Of a stretch of 64,000 nt of DNA, positions 49,646 through 58,544 are shown piece after piece. The stretch's first letter is position 1. The number at the start of each line of letters is the position of its first letter. The translations under genes and the position numbers were made by a program. The DNA is from BP-133 sp040756995. Lineage in GTDB: Bacteria > Actinomycetota > Acidimicrobiia > IMCC26256 > BP-133. A model generated the notes under the pieces. It was not told the DNA's origin. It saw only the letters and a list, made by a program, of their open reading frames with translations, and did no database searches. The stretch covers positions 124,001 to 188,000 of the forward strand of contig JBFLYK010000004.1 of the NCBI GenBank assembly GCA_040756995.1. Reading direction: 5' to 3'.

Positions 49646-50439
49646 CGGGCCCGCTCCACGACCTGGGCCACGGCGTGCCTCGTGGAGGACGACCGCTCGT
49701 CCTCGTCGATGATCCCGGCCTGGACGGCGATCGGGAACGAGATGTTGCCGAGGAGGATGATCCCGGCGAAGCCGACGGCGAACGAGCGGCGGAAGCGGAC
49801 CAGCCGGGGATTCGACACCCCGAGGCTGGCGAAGAGGCTCCAGGCGCCGTGGAAGATGTGGACCGCCAGGGCCAGGTTGGCGACGACGTAGGCCACGGCC
49901 ACCGGCACCCGGGAGAAGCTCTCCACCAGGTTGTGGTACACGTCGCCCCGGACGAAGTCGGGGTTGGCCGACCCCCACGTCAGGTCGGCCAGGTGGAAGA
50001 TCACGAAGAGGATCACGATGATCCCCGTCCACCGCATGGTCCGGCTGGCGAAGTTGGCGGCGACGTACTCCCGGTCGGAGGCGTACTTCGTCGGGCGGGC
50101 CCGGTGGTTCATGCGGGTCAGCGCGTAGGCGGCATGCATGTGGATGGCGAAGGCGGCGATCAACCCGCCCCGCAGGATCCACAGGAACACCGTGCGGGGC
50201 AGGGCGGGAACGGCGATCTCCCGGAGCCATTCGCCGTAGTGGTTGATGTCCTCCGCCCCCAGATAGACCTTGAGGTTCCCGATCATGTGGACCAGGACGA
50301 ACCCGAGCAGCATGATCCCGCTGACCGCCATGGCCCACTTCTTGCCGACGGCCGACTGGTACAGGTCGAGCGGCCAGGGCCACTTCCGCCGGGTGGGCTG
50401 CACCCGACGCAAGGGCGCGCTGCTCTGATCCTGTTGCAT
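49642..50439 (-). CDS. sdhC: Succinate dehydrogenase cytochrome b558 subunit SdhC1
   Basis: The ATG at 50439 gives 265 residues; a TTG nine bases upstream has better spacing from GGGAGGG and is a possible alternative. Five membrane helices carry the four haem-ligand His of the diheme b558 type (VLVHMIGN, AIHMHAAYAL, VIFHLADLTW, AVHIFHGAW). It anchors SdhAB and reduces menaquinone. First gene of sdhC1-A1-B1. Confidence 0.9.
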   Translation of the reverse strand: MQQDQSSAPLRRVQPTRRKWPWPLDLYQSAVGKKWAMAVSGIMLLGFVLVHMIGNLKVYLGAEDINHYGEWLREIAVPALPRTVFLWILRGGLIAAFAIHMHAAYALTRMNHRARPTKYASDREYVAANFASRTMRWTGIIVILFVIFHLADLTWGSANPDFVRGDVYHNLVESFSRVPVAVAYVVANLALAVHIFHGAWSLFASLGVSNPRLVRFRRSFAVGFAGIILLGNISFPIAVQAGIIDEDERSSSTRHAVAQVVERAR

Positions 50440-50589
50440 CAGATCCAAGAGAAAGCCCTCCCGAATGCTTTGGAACGGGGGCCAGGTAAGGCCGCCGAGC
50501 CTGCGCCGATGGTACCTGCGGGCCTTGTGAAAGCTCGGAAGCAGAAATTCGGTGGCGGGGGCCCGGCCGGTTCGGTGACACTCGATGCC

Positions 50590-51633
50590 ATGAGCGTCTG
50601 GCCCATCGAACCGCTCAATCCGGCGACCGCCTCCGACGGCGACCTGGCCGGCCTGCACGCCCTGGAGACGGCCCTCGAGCTCGAGGCGCTCCCGGGCGAG
50701 CCGGTCGCGCCCCTCGAGCATACGGTGGCCGAGCTCCGGAACGCCCCGCCCTTCCGGGTCCGCGAGGGGTGGGTCGTGCGCCAGGGTGGCTCCTCGCCCG
50801 AGATCGTGGCCTGGGGCAGCGCCTCCTACGCCGACGTGCCTGAGAACCGCAACCATGCCCACGTCTGGCTGGCCGTGCACCCCGAGGTGCGCGGCCTCGG
50901 CCTCGGCTCCGCCCTCCTCGACCGGGCGGTGGAGGCGGCCCGGCGGTGGGGCTGCACCGTCCTCGACCTCGAGGCCCGGGTCGGCGGCCCCGGCGAGCCG
51001 TTCCTGCGGGCCATCGGGGCCGAGCGGCGGCTCATCGAACGGCAGAGCCGGTGTCGCACGGCCGACATCGACCGCCAGCTGCTCGAGGGCTGGGTCCGCC
51101 GGGCCGGGGAACGGGCGGCCGGGTACTCACTGGTCGCCTGGGACGGGCCCTGCCCTGACGAGCTCCTCGACGCCTTCGTCGAGCTGAAGGGCGTCATGAA
51201 CACGGCTCCCCTCGAGGCCTTCGAGTGGGAGGACGAGCGGGTGACCGCCGAGCAGTGGCGGGCGATCGAGGCGGCCTGGGCCGCCCGGGGCTCCGAGCCA
51301 TGGTACGTCTGTGCCCGTCACGACGACAGCGGTGAGCTGGCCGGCTACACCGAGCTCGTCTTGACCGCCACGTGGCCCCAGATGGCCGCCCAGGGCGACA
51401 CCGGCGTGTGGCCCAAGCACCGGGAGCGGGGCCTCGGCCGGTGGCTCAAGGCGGTCAACGCCCTGCGCCTCCTCGACGAGCGACCCGAGGTGGAGTTCAT
51501 CGACACGTGGAACGCCGGCAGCAACGAGGCGATGCTCGGCATCAACGTGGCGATGGGCTTCCGGCCCCTGGAGAACTGGGGCGACTGGCAGGTCTCGACC
51601 GATGCGGTGGCGGCGGCGCTGGAGCGCCGCCGC
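50590..51633 (+). CDS. Tandem GNAT acetyltransferase, 3' end lost in the assembly gap
   Basis: The ATG at 50590 opens a frame of 348 codons that runs into the N gap. Two GNAT domains are present: the first with VWLAVHPEVRGLGLGSALLDRAVEAARRWG near residue 95, and the second with YTELVLTATWPQMAAQGDTGVWPKHRERGLGRWLKAVNALRLLDE near residue 255 and NEAMLGINVAMGFRPLENW near 320. This layout is common in actinomycetes (mycothiol synthase-like and mobilisation-type acetyltransferases), with substrate unknown. The family usually ends soon after this point, so only a few residues are probably missing. Confidence 0.82.
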
Positions 51634-51643
51634 NNNNNNNNNN
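51634..51643. other. Assembly gap of 10 Ns
   Basis: Ten Ns mark a scaffold join of unknown true size. The real sequence on each side may not be adjacent in the genome. Confidence 0.98.
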
Positions 51644-51696
51644 GGCGGGGGTGGGGGCGCGGGGGGGGGGGGGGGGGGGGGGGGCCCCCCCCCCCC
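51644..51696. repeat. G/C homopolymer run, probable sequencing artefact
   Basis: After the Ns come G-rich runs, then 24 consecutive G (51661-51684) followed by 12 C. Long G runs at contig ends are typical of two-colour sequencing errors. The next credible sequence starts at about 51697. Confidence 0.85.
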
Positions 51697-51733
51697 GTCT
51701 CGAAGCGTCGTAGCCAGGGCGCCCTGGCGAGGC

Positions 51734-52639
51734 CTACTGCTCGTCGGAGAGGAACGGCATGAGCAGCCGGCCGAACTCGTCGTTCACGCTGGTGGGAATG
51801 AGGTAGCCCTCTTCGGCCCGGATGGCGTCCCAGTGGTCGCGGACGTCTTCGACCGTCAGGTCCTTCTTGAAGTAGCCGGGTGCCTCGGCGATGAAGATGC
51901 GGGAGACGCGGCCGGCGCCGACGCTGTAGATCTCGCCCGTCACCGAGCACTCCTCCGAGGCCAGGTAGGCGACGACCGGCGACACCAGAGCCGGGTCCAC
52001 CTTTTCGACCAGCGGGCCGAGAATCTCTTCGGTCATGCGGGTCCGGGCCACCGGGGCGATGGCGTTGGCCCGGATGTTGTACTTGCCGCCCTCCTGGGCC
52101 CAGACCCGGGTGAGCCCGATGATGCCCATCTTCGCCGCGCCGTAGTTGGCCTGGCCGAAGTTGCCGAAGATGCCGGCCGCCGACGAGGTCGACACGATCC
52201 GGCCGTAGGCCTGTTCGCAGAAGTGCGGCCAGGCCGCCCGGGTGACGTTGTAGGCCCCGGTGAGGTGGACGGCGATGACCGGTTCCCACAGGTCGGGAGT
52301 CATGTTCTTGAAGCTCTTGTCCCGCAGGATCCCGGCGTTGTTGATGACGATGTCGACCCGCCCGAAGGCGTCGAGGGCCGTCTTCACCATGGCCTCGGCG
52401 CCTTCCTGGGAGGCCACGCTGTTGGCGTCGGCCACCGCCACGCCGCCGAGCGCCTCGATCTCTTTGACCACCTGCTGGGCCGGACCGGTCGACGACCCGG
52501 TGCCGTCGACGGCGCCCCCGAGGTCGTTGACCACGACCTGAGCCCCGCGCGAGGCCAGCAGGAGGGCGTGGTGCCGCCCCAGTCCGCCCCCGGCGCCGGT
52601 GATGATCGCCACCTTGCCCTCGAAACCGACCTCCGACAT
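51734..52639 (-). CDS. Short-chain dehydrogenase, 3-hydroxyacyl-CoA dehydrogenase (MFE-2) type
   Basis: The ATG at 52639 has a GAGGAGG site and gives 301 residues. The Rossmann motif is TGAGGGLGRHHA near residue 16, with NNAG near 99 and the catalytic Ser/Tyr/Lys in STSSAAGIFGNFGQANYGAAKMG. The loop VVNDLGGAVDGTGSS and the long C-terminal part after VTGEIYSVGAGRVSRIFIAE are typical of the dehydrogenase part of peroxisomal-type multifunctional beta-oxidation enzymes. A TetR gene is divergent and may control it. Confidence 0.87.
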   Translation of the reverse strand: MSEVGFEGKVAIITGAGGGLGRHHALLLASRGAQVVVNDLGGAVDGTGSSTGPAQQVVKEIEALGGVAVADANSVASQEGAEAMVKTALDAFGRVDIVINNAGILRDKSFKNMTPDLWEPVIAVHLTGAYNVTRAAWPHFCEQAYGRIVSTSSAAGIFGNFGQANYGAAKMGIIGLTRVWAQEGGKYNIRANAIAPVARTRMTEEILGPLVEKVDPALVSPVVAYLASEECSVTGEIYSVGAGRVSRIFIAEAPGYFKKDLTVEDVRDHWDAIRAEEGYLIPTSVNDEFGRLLMPFLSDEQ

Positions 52640-52773
52640 GCATCCTCCTCGGCGCCCTCGCGCTGTATTTACCAAGCGCCAGAATACGCAGCGGTGACGC
52701 CCCGGTAACAAACAATCCACCCTCAGATCGGGCGAAACCGCATCGGAAGCGACCGCCACTACGGTGGACGGGC

Positions 52774-53361
52774 GTGGGCGCTCCCCCGTCACGACAGGAT
52801 GGCAGCGCAAACCGCCGCCGCGAGGCGATCCTCGCCGCCGCCCTCGACCTGTTCCGGAAGCGAGGGTTCCACTCGGTCGGAGTGGACGAGATCGGGACCG
52901 CCGCCGGCATCTCCGGGCCGGGCGTCTACCGCCACTTCTCGGGCAAGAGCTCACTGCTGGTGGCGCTGTTCGACTCGATCAGCGAACGGCTGCTGCTCGG
53001 CGCCGAGGAGATCCAGAAGGCCGACCACCCGGCGCAGGAGACACTCGACCGGCTGATCGCCTTCCACGTGGCCACCGCGGTGGAGGAGCGGGCGATGCTG
53101 GCGGTGTGGCTCCAGGACCAGCGCAGCCTGCCCGACCCTGACGAGGAGCGCATCCGGCGCCGGCAGGCCGAGTACCTCGGGATCTGGCTGACGACGCTGG
53201 CCCGCCTGCGGCCGGAGCTGGCGCCGGCCGAGGCGGAAACCGTCGTCCACGCCGCGGTGGGGGCGATCAACTCCGTGGCCCTCCACGACACGGCACTTCC
53301 GCCCGACGCGCTGGAAGCGCTGCTGGCCAACGCCGCCCGGGCGGTGCTCCGGGCCGCCTGA
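52774..53361 (+). CDS. TetR-family transcription regulator
   Basis: The GTG at 52774 gives 195 residues. The helix-turn-helix is clear (REAILAAALDLFRKRGFHSVGVDEIGTAAGISGPGVYRHFSGKSSLLVALF, residues 16-66), followed by an all-helical ligand domain. It is divergent from the acyl-CoA type dehydrogenase across 134 bp and directly upstream of the biotin-carboxylase-like gene, so fatty-acid or acyl-CoA metabolism is a likely theme. Confidence 0.88.
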   Translation: MGAPPSRQDGSANRRREAILAAALDLFRKRGFHSVGVDEIGTAAGISGPGVYRHFSGKSSLLVALFDSISERLLLGAEEIQKADHPAQETLDRLIAFHVATAVEERAMLAVWLQDQRSLPDPDEERIRRRQAEYLGIWLTTLARLRPELAPAEAETVVHAAVGAINSVALHDTALPPDALEALLANAARAVLRAA

Positions 53362-53416
53362 CCCCCTGACCCCCGGGGAAGCCGACCCTCCGGCCTCGAC
53401 GTAAGCTCCGGCGCCG

Positions 53417-55168
53417 ATGCGGCCGTCCATCACCAAACTGCTGGTGGCCAGCCGGGGTGAGATGGCCCGGCGGGTGGTCCGGACCGCCCGGGAGATGGGG
53501 ATCGCCACCGTGGCGGTCTTCACCGAGGCCGACCGCGGCGCCCTCCACGTGGCCGACGCCGACGAGGCGGTGGCCCTCGACCGGTTGTCGGGCCGCGGCC
53601 CGGGCGCCTACCTCGACGGCCCGGCCCTGGTCGAGGCGGCCCGGCGGGCCGGCGCCGACGCCGTCCATCCCGGCGCCGGACCCCTGGCCGAGGACGCCGG
53701 GTTCGCCTGGCGCTGCGCCGAGGCCGGGCTGCTCTACGCCGGTCCGTCCCCCGAGGCGATCGCCACCCTGGGATCGAAGCTGGAGGCCAAGGCGCTGGCC
53801 GCCGGGGCCGGCGTCCCGGTCCTCGAGGCCGAGGAGGTCGAGGGGTACCCGCCCGGCAAGCTCGAGGCCGCCGCCGAGGTGCTGGGGTGGCCGGTGGTGG
53901 TGAAGGCGTCGGCCGGCGCCGGAGGACGGGGCCTGCGGGTGGTGCGGGAAGGGGAAGATCTCGTCGGGGCGGTCGAGGCCACCCGCCGGGAGGCGACCGC
54001 CTGCTTCGGGGACGGGACGCTGTTCCTCGAGCCGTGGCTCGAGCCGATCCGCCGCGTCGACGTGCAGATCTTCGGTGACGCGGCCGGCCGGCTGGTGCAC
54101 CTCTTCGAGCGGGACGGGTCCCTGTCCCGCCACCACCGGACGGTCATCGAGGAGGCGCCGGCGCCGAAGCTGCCCCAGCCGCTGCGGGAACGGCTGGTGG
54201 AGGCGGCGCTGGCCGTGGCCGAGGCCGTCGGGTACGCCGGCGCCGGGACGGTCGAGTTCCTCGTCGCCGGCGAGCAGCTGTGGTTCGGTGAGATCAACAC
54301 CCGGCTCGACCTCGGCCACCCCGTCACCGAGGCGATCCTCGGCCTCGACCTGGTGCGGATGCAGCTGGCGGCGGCCGAGGGCCGGCCCCTGCCGGTCGAG
54401 GCCCGGCACTGCTCCCCGTCCGGCCACGCCGTGGGAGCCCGCCTGTGCGCCACCGGCGCCGACGACGACGGCACCGCCACCGGCCGGGCGGCGGAACCCC
54501 GCCGGCTCCGCCGGTTCGAGATCGATCCCGCTCCCGGGCTGCGGGTGGAGACCGGCGTCGCCACCGGCTCGCTGGTCACCCCCGATGACGGCCTCCGGCT
54601 GGCCACGGTCGTGGCCCACGCCCCGACCCGGACGGAGGCCATCCACCGCCTGGCCGCGGCCCTGGAGGGCATGCGGATCCACGGCCTGCGGACCAACCGC
54701 GACGATCTGATCGCCGTCCTGCGCCACCCCGCGTTCCTGGCCGGCGAGGTCGACACCGGATTCCTCGACCGTGAGGACGCCGCCCTGGAGCATCCCTTGG
54801 CCCGTCCCCGGGGAGGACCCGAAGCCGTGCGCCTCCACGCCCTGGCCGCCGCCCTGGCCGGTCTCCCCCGCGATGGCGACATCGCCTCAGGCTCCACGAT
54901 CTTCGCCGGTCCGGCCGGCGAGCGCGTCGAGGTCCGCTACCGGCTCGACGCCACCGGGGCGGTGGCCGACGCCGACGTCCACGCCGAGATCGACGGTGTC
55001 CCACTGCCCGGCCTGAGGATCGGCGCCGTCACCCCGGAGGCCGTCGACATCGAGGTCGACGGCCTCCGCCGCCGGGTGGCCGTGGCCCGCTCCGGCGACA
55101 TCGTCGACTGCGACAGCCGCCTCGGCCACACCGAGCTGGTGGTGCTGAAGGTCTGCTACGAGGCGTAG
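53417..55168 (+). CDS. Biotin-carboxylase-like protein lacking catalytic residues and biotinyl domain
   Basis: The 583-residue protein follows the biotin carboxylase fold (LLVASRGEMARRVVRTARE; VKASAGAGGRGLRVV; GEINTRLDLGHPVTEAILGLDLV) to about residue 450. A 130-residue C-terminal part resembling the region before the biotinyl domain of acyl-CoA carboxylase alpha chains follows, and it stops just where that domain should begin. With a constant offset of four from E. coli AccC, Arg292 and Arg338 are kept (R296, R342). But Glu296 is Gly300, Lys238 is Thr242, Gln294 is Asp298 and Gln233 is Ser237. The bicarbonate-activating base is therefore missing. ATP binding (Lys163) may remain. Confidence 0.8.
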   Translation: MRPSITKLLVASRGEMARRVVRTAREMGIATVAVFTEADRGALHVADADEAVALDRLSGRGPGAYLDGPALVEAARRAGADAVHPGAGPLAEDAGFAWRCAEAGLLYAGPSPEAIATLGSKLEAKALAAGAGVPVLEAEEVEGYPPGKLEAAAEVLGWPVVVKASAGAGGRGLRVVREGEDLVGAVEATRREATACFGDGTLFLEPWLEPIRRVDVQIFGDAAGRLVHLFERDGSLSRHHRTVIEEAPAPKLPQPLRERLVEAALAVAEAVGYAGAGTVEFLVAGEQLWFGEINTRLDLGHPVTEAILGLDLVRMQLAAAEGRPLPVEARHCSPSGHAVGARLCATGADDDGTATGRAAEPRRLRRFEIDPAPGLRVETGVATGSLVTPDDGLRLATVVAHAPTRTEAIHRLAAALEGMRIHGLRTNRDDLIAVLRHPAFLAGEVDTGFLDREDAALEHPLARPRGGPEAVRLHALAAALAGLPRDGDIASGSTIFAGPAGERVEVRYRLDATGAVADADVHAEIDGVPLPGLRIGAVTPEAVDIEVDGLRRRVAVARSGDIVDCDSRLGHTELVVLKVCYEA

Positions 55169-56103
55169 TCGGCCAGGTCCGGCTCCCGCTCCACCTGGTT
55201 CTCCCCGAGCTTGGCCGGGGCGTGCGTCCAGAAGTCGGCTTCGCCGGCGACGAGGTCGGCCGGGGTCACGCCGGGCATCGTCCGTTGCAGGCACAGCGCC
55301 GGGTCGAAGCGGCTCTTGTCGGCCGGCCCGGGGTGGCGGAGGGCGTCGAGCACCAGGCCGTAGACGGCGGCGTCGAAGACCATCTCGATGTGTTCGACGA
55401 CCCGGCCGGGGCAGACGTCCTGGACGGTGATGTTCGTGCCGCCCTCGAGATCGGCCGTCGAATAGGGCTGCACCAGTTCGTCGGTCAGGGTGTACACCGA
55501 CGTGTACGACACGTCGCCCGGCGTCTCGTCGCCGGCGTTGAGCGCCCCCATGAACTTCGACTCCATCCGCATCTGCCACAGCGCCGCCACGCAGGCCGAG
55601 CTGCAGTAGATGTCGGTCTGGCGCCAGCCGTGGTACGGGGCGGCGATGCCGATGAGGTCGTCGACCAGGTTGCGGATGTCGGGCCAGTACTTGATCGCCC
55701 ACCGCACCTCCAGCGGGCCCTGGCTGTGGCCCACCACCTGGACCTTCTGGTTGGCCCGGGCGGCGATGGTGCGGATGGCGTAGACGGTGCGTTCGGCCGA
55801 GGCTTGGATGTCGCCGGTGGCCTCGTCGACCAGCTCGACGGTACAGACGTCGTAGCCCAGCTTGGGCAGCACGCGGCCGAAGTTGGAGCCCCAGTTGCGC
55901 CGGCCGGTCTCGGTGGTGGCGTGGACCAGCAGCACCGGCTGGTGCGTGCCCGAGAACGTCTCGGGGCAGGTCAGCGTCCTGGCCAGCGCGTCGGGCGATT
56001 CCCGGAGCGCCGGGCCGGGGTACCCGGACGCCCGGGCGGGGGCGGGCAGCAGGGTGCAGGTGAGGGCGGTGGCGGCGACGAGAACTGTGATCCGAGGTCT
56101 CAT
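55156..56103 (-). CDS. Secreted alpha/beta-hydrolase, lipase-like
   Basis: The ATG at 56103 gives a Sec signal peptide (MRPRITVLVAATALTCTLLPAPARA) and 315 residues. HQPVLLVHATTETGRRNWGSNF near residue 75 contains the oxyanion region, and the nucleophile Ser lies in VVGHSQGPLEVRW (GHSQG, near residue 125). This is the pattern of the class of secreted lipases/esterases with a GxSxG and a Cys-stabilised core, and six Cys residues are visible. It probably acts on lipids outside the cell. Its 3' end overlaps the convergent carboxylase-like gene by 13 bases. Confidence 0.8.
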   Translation of the reverse strand: MRPRITVLVAATALTCTLLPAPARASGYPGPALRESPDALARTLTCPETFSGTHQPVLLVHATTETGRRNWGSNFGRVLPKLGYDVCTVELVDEATGDIQASAERTVYAIRTIAARANQKVQVVGHSQGPLEVRWAIKYWPDIRNLVDDLIGIAAPYHGWRQTDIYCSSACVAALWQMRMESKFMGALNAGDETPGDVSYTSVYTLTDELVQPYSTADLEGGTNITVQDVCPGRVVEHIEMVFDAAVYGLVLDALRHPGPADKSRFDPALCLQRTMPGVTPADLVAGEADFWTHAPAKLGENQVEREPDLADYAS

Positions 56104-56273
56104 GGGGCCATCGTCGAGGGGGCCGGGCCGGGCTGTCGAGGGTTGTGTCACCCGTCGGCAAGACCGGCCGGCGTGCTCACTGCGGGTGGCCGCCGTATCA
56201 GCATGTGCAACAGCGGGAGGAGGCCGATGAGGCTCCCGGCGTACACTTCCCGTCGGGGGAGGACACGAAGACC

Positions 56274-57035
56274 GTGGCTACGTCGCAGCAAGACCGGGGT
56301 CCGCACCTGATCCAGAGCGTGTCGCGGGCACTGCGGATCCTCGACGAGATCAGCGCCTCCTCCGGTGGGCTCACGGCCAAGGAACTGGCCCAGCGCTGCG
56401 GTCTGACGCTTCCCACCACCTACCACCTGCTCCGCACGCTGGCCTGCGAGGGCTACGTGATCCGCCGGCCACAGGGCAGCTACGTGCTCGGCCTGAAGAT
56501 CGCCGCCCACTTCCAGCATCTGCTCGACGTCATGGGCCGGCCGCCGGAGGTGCACGACGTCCTGCGGCACTTCGCCGGCACCACCGGCCATTCCGCCTAC
56601 TACGGCCAGGTGGTGGACGGGCGGGTCGTGTTCACCGACCTGTTCGAAGGCCCCCGGTCGCCCCACGTCGAGGATCTGGCCGTCGGGTTCGCCGAGGCGG
56701 CCCACGCCACCGCCCTCGGCAAGGCGCTGTTGTCGACGATGCCGGGCCCCGAACGGCACCGCTACCTCGAGGAACAGGGCCTGCGGCCCTTCACCCGCAA
56801 CACCGTCGTCGACCTCGAGCAGTGCGAGCACGAGCTGCGCATGGCCCGGGGCGTCCTCAAGCTGTTCGTCGACCTCGAGGAGTTCCGCGACGAGGTGTGC
56901 TGCGCGGCGGTGGTGATCCCCGGCGACCGGCCGGCGGCCATCGCCGTGACATCGGGCCTGGAGCGCTGGAAGCAGACCAGCAGCCTGCTGACCCGGGAGC
57001 TGCGGCTGCGGGCCGGCGACCTGGCGGCCCGTTAA
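56274..57035 (+). CDS. IclR-family transcription regulator
   Basis: I chose the GTG at 56274 because it follows GGGGAGGA and starts just before the HTH domain. The product is 253 residues. The winged helix is LIQSVSRALRILDEISASSGGLTAKELAQRCGLTLPTTYHLLRTLACEGYVIR (residues 11-63), and the effector domain shows HATALGKALLS near residue 142 and CCAAVVIPGDRPAAIAVTSG near 212, the usual IclR pattern. It probably controls a neighbouring catabolic gene; the convergent lipocalin-like gene overlaps its stop by four bases. Confidence 0.88.
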   Translation: MATSQQDRGPHLIQSVSRALRILDEISASSGGLTAKELAQRCGLTLPTTYHLLRTLACEGYVIRRPQGSYVLGLKIAAHFQHLLDVMGRPPEVHDVLRHFAGTTGHSAYYGQVVDGRVVFTDLFEGPRSPHVEDLAVGFAEAAHATALGKALLSTMPGPERHRYLEEQGLRPFTRNTVVDLEQCEHELRMARGVLKLFVDLEEFRDEVCCAAVVIPGDRPAAIAVTSGLERWKQTSSLLTRELRLRAGDLAAR

Positions 57036-58009
57036 CCCCGGGGGCCCGGGGGTGTCCCCCGGGACGACAGGCTGAGCCCGTCCGAGGCGAGCGCCCGCAG
57101 GGCCGTCAGCACCGGTCCCGCGCCGGCCCGGGGATTGGTACTGATCTCGAAGTCGCACGCCCCGATCCGCCCGTCGTGCTCGACCTCGCACAACGTGTCG
57201 ACCGCCGCCACGCCCCGGTGCATCGACAGCACCCCGTCGACCGCCTTCGGGAACAGGGTGAGCTGCTCGCCGTCGGCGGTGCGCCACGTGACCTCGCCCC
57301 CGCGGTGGGTCAGGCCGTCGGCCTCCATGTGGACGACGATGTCGACGTCGGCGTAGCTCACCTCGCCGTCGCGCACCAGGTAGCCGACCGTGAGCAGGGT
57401 GCCATCGGTGGCGTGCCAGGCGATGGAGCCGAACGACAGCGCCGGCCCGAACGTGCCGGAGACCCAGCGGTGGGACAGCAGCGTGTCCCACCGGCGGGGA
57501 CCCCAGCTGTGGTCCCGGTGGGCGAACCCGTTGATCTCGTAGGTGGCGCCGCCGAGGACGGCGATGCCGGTCACGCCGCCCGACGCCTCGAAGTGGTGGG
57601 CGGCGAACTCCTCCGACACGGAACTGTCCTTCGGGAAGAAATCGGTCCGGGGATAGAAGTCGTTGACGACGAGGTCGAGCTCGCAGCCGTCCTCCTTCAC
57701 CCGGAGCCGGGGGTGCGGGTCGAAGGTCAGCTGCTGGCCGGGCCCGGCGGCGAACCCGTCGGGCAGCCGGTCCTCGGGCCGGTAGGAGATCACCTGGTTG
57801 CGCCGGAAGCGGGTGCCATCCCGGCTCACGACCCCGCACCAGGAGGCGGTGACGCCGGCCGGGACCTCATGGCCGATGCGGTGTACGCCGCCGACGCCCA
57901 CCTTGGGGTCGTACCAGTGGAGGAAGACGCTCTCCTGCCACGCCGGGTCGGCCCCCGGGTCGTGGGGGAGCTCGTCGAGATCCCCGTACTGAACCGGTTC
58001 CGTAGGCAT
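57032..58009 (-). CDS. AttH/CrtC-like lipocalin-fold protein
   Basis: The 325-residue protein is mostly beta strands. The key motif HRDHSWGPRRW near residue 170 matches the DHSWG signature of CrtC (hydroxyneurosporene synthase)/AttH-type double lipocalin proteins. No signal peptide is present. Many actinomycete genomes carry such proteins near lipid or steroid degradation genes with no assigned role. The N-terminal part (PAWQESVFLHWYDPKVGVGGVHRIGHEV) is also typical of those. The substrate is unknown. Confidence 0.72.
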   Translation of the reverse strand: MPTEPVQYGDLDELPHDPGADPAWQESVFLHWYDPKVGVGGVHRIGHEVPAGVTASWCGVVSRDGTRFRRNQVISYRPEDRLPDGFAAGPGQQLTFDPHPRLRVKEDGCELDLVVNDFYPRTDFFPKDSSVSEEFAAHHFEASGGVTGIAVLGGATYEINGFAHRDHSWGPRRWDTLLSHRWVSGTFGPALSFGSIAWHATDGTLLTVGYLVRDGEVSYADVDIVVHMEADGLTHRGGEVTWRTADGEQLTLFPKAVDGVLSMHRGVAAVDTLCEVEHDGRIGACDFEISTNPRAGAGPVLTALRALASDGLSLSSRGTPPGPRG

Positions 58010-58055
58010 CGGCCCAGGCTACGAGCCAGAATGGGCCCAACCAAAAGGGGGGGAC

Positions 58056-58424
58056 GTGATCGAGGTCAAGAGCGTCAGCGAGCCGGAAGAGGTCCGGGCC
58101 TTCGACGGCGGGCGCATGGAGATCGTCTGGGTCGGGGGCACGACGGTGGTCCGGGCCACGTTCGATCCGGGCTTCCGGTGGTCGACCGCGCTCAAACCGA
58201 AGGCGGGGACCGACAGCTGCCAGCTCCCCCACATGGGGTACGTCGTGTCGGGCAAGGTCTGCTTCGCGCCCGACGAAGGCGAAGAGGTCGTCCTGTCCCC
58301 GGGCGACGTCTTCGCCGTGCAGCCCGGCCACGACACCTGGGTCGTCGGCGACGAGCCGGCCGTCATCATCGACTTCACCGGCGACGACCACCTGGCCAAG
58401 ATGCTGGAGTGGTCCGGGACGTGA
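58056..58424 (+). CDS. Single-domain cupin protein
   Basis: The GTG at 58056 gives 122 residues forming one cupin barrel: FDPGFRWSTALKPKAGTDSCQLPHMGYVVSGKVCFAPDEGEEVVLSPGDVFAVQPGHDTWVVGDEPAVIIDF. The first motif has only one His (PHMGYV) and the second has GH, so a metal site is possible but not certain. No HTH is present. Role unknown; it is divergent from the lipocalin-like gene. Confidence 0.8.
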   Translation: MIEVKSVSEPEEVRAFDGGRMEIVWVGGTTVVRATFDPGFRWSTALKPKAGTDSCQLPHMGYVVSGKVCFAPDEGEEVVLSPGDVFAVQPGHDTWVVGDEPAVIIDFTGDDHLAKMLEWSGT

Positions 58425-58439
58425 ATCGCCTCTGAACGG

Positions 58440-58468
58440 TTGACGTCTGCTCCGTTATTTACTAGTTA
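58440..58468 (+). promoter_or_regulatory. Candidate sigma-70 promoter with ACTAGTT repeat
   Basis: TTGACG (58440-58445) is 17 bases from TAGTTA (58463-58468) in an unusually AT-rich patch. ACTAGTT occurs at 58461 and again at 58476, 15 bases on, overlapping a second TTGACG. It should drive the secreted cupredoxin-like gene, with a leader of about 70 bases. Confidence 0.45.
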
Positions 58469-58544
58469 CATTAGGACTAGTTGACGGATGACGCCTACTA
58501 TCCGGCGCGCAGCGTCGTAACCACTTCCGGGGAGGTTCACCCAC

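Noticed and set aside
47750..49891. A 713-codon open frame on the plus strand
   Set aside because: It is the antisense shadow of sdhA1; the minus-strand product has all flavoprotein motifs.
51661..51696. G24/C12 run considered as a G-quadruplex or terminator
   Set aside because: It follows an N gap and has the form of a sequencing artefact.
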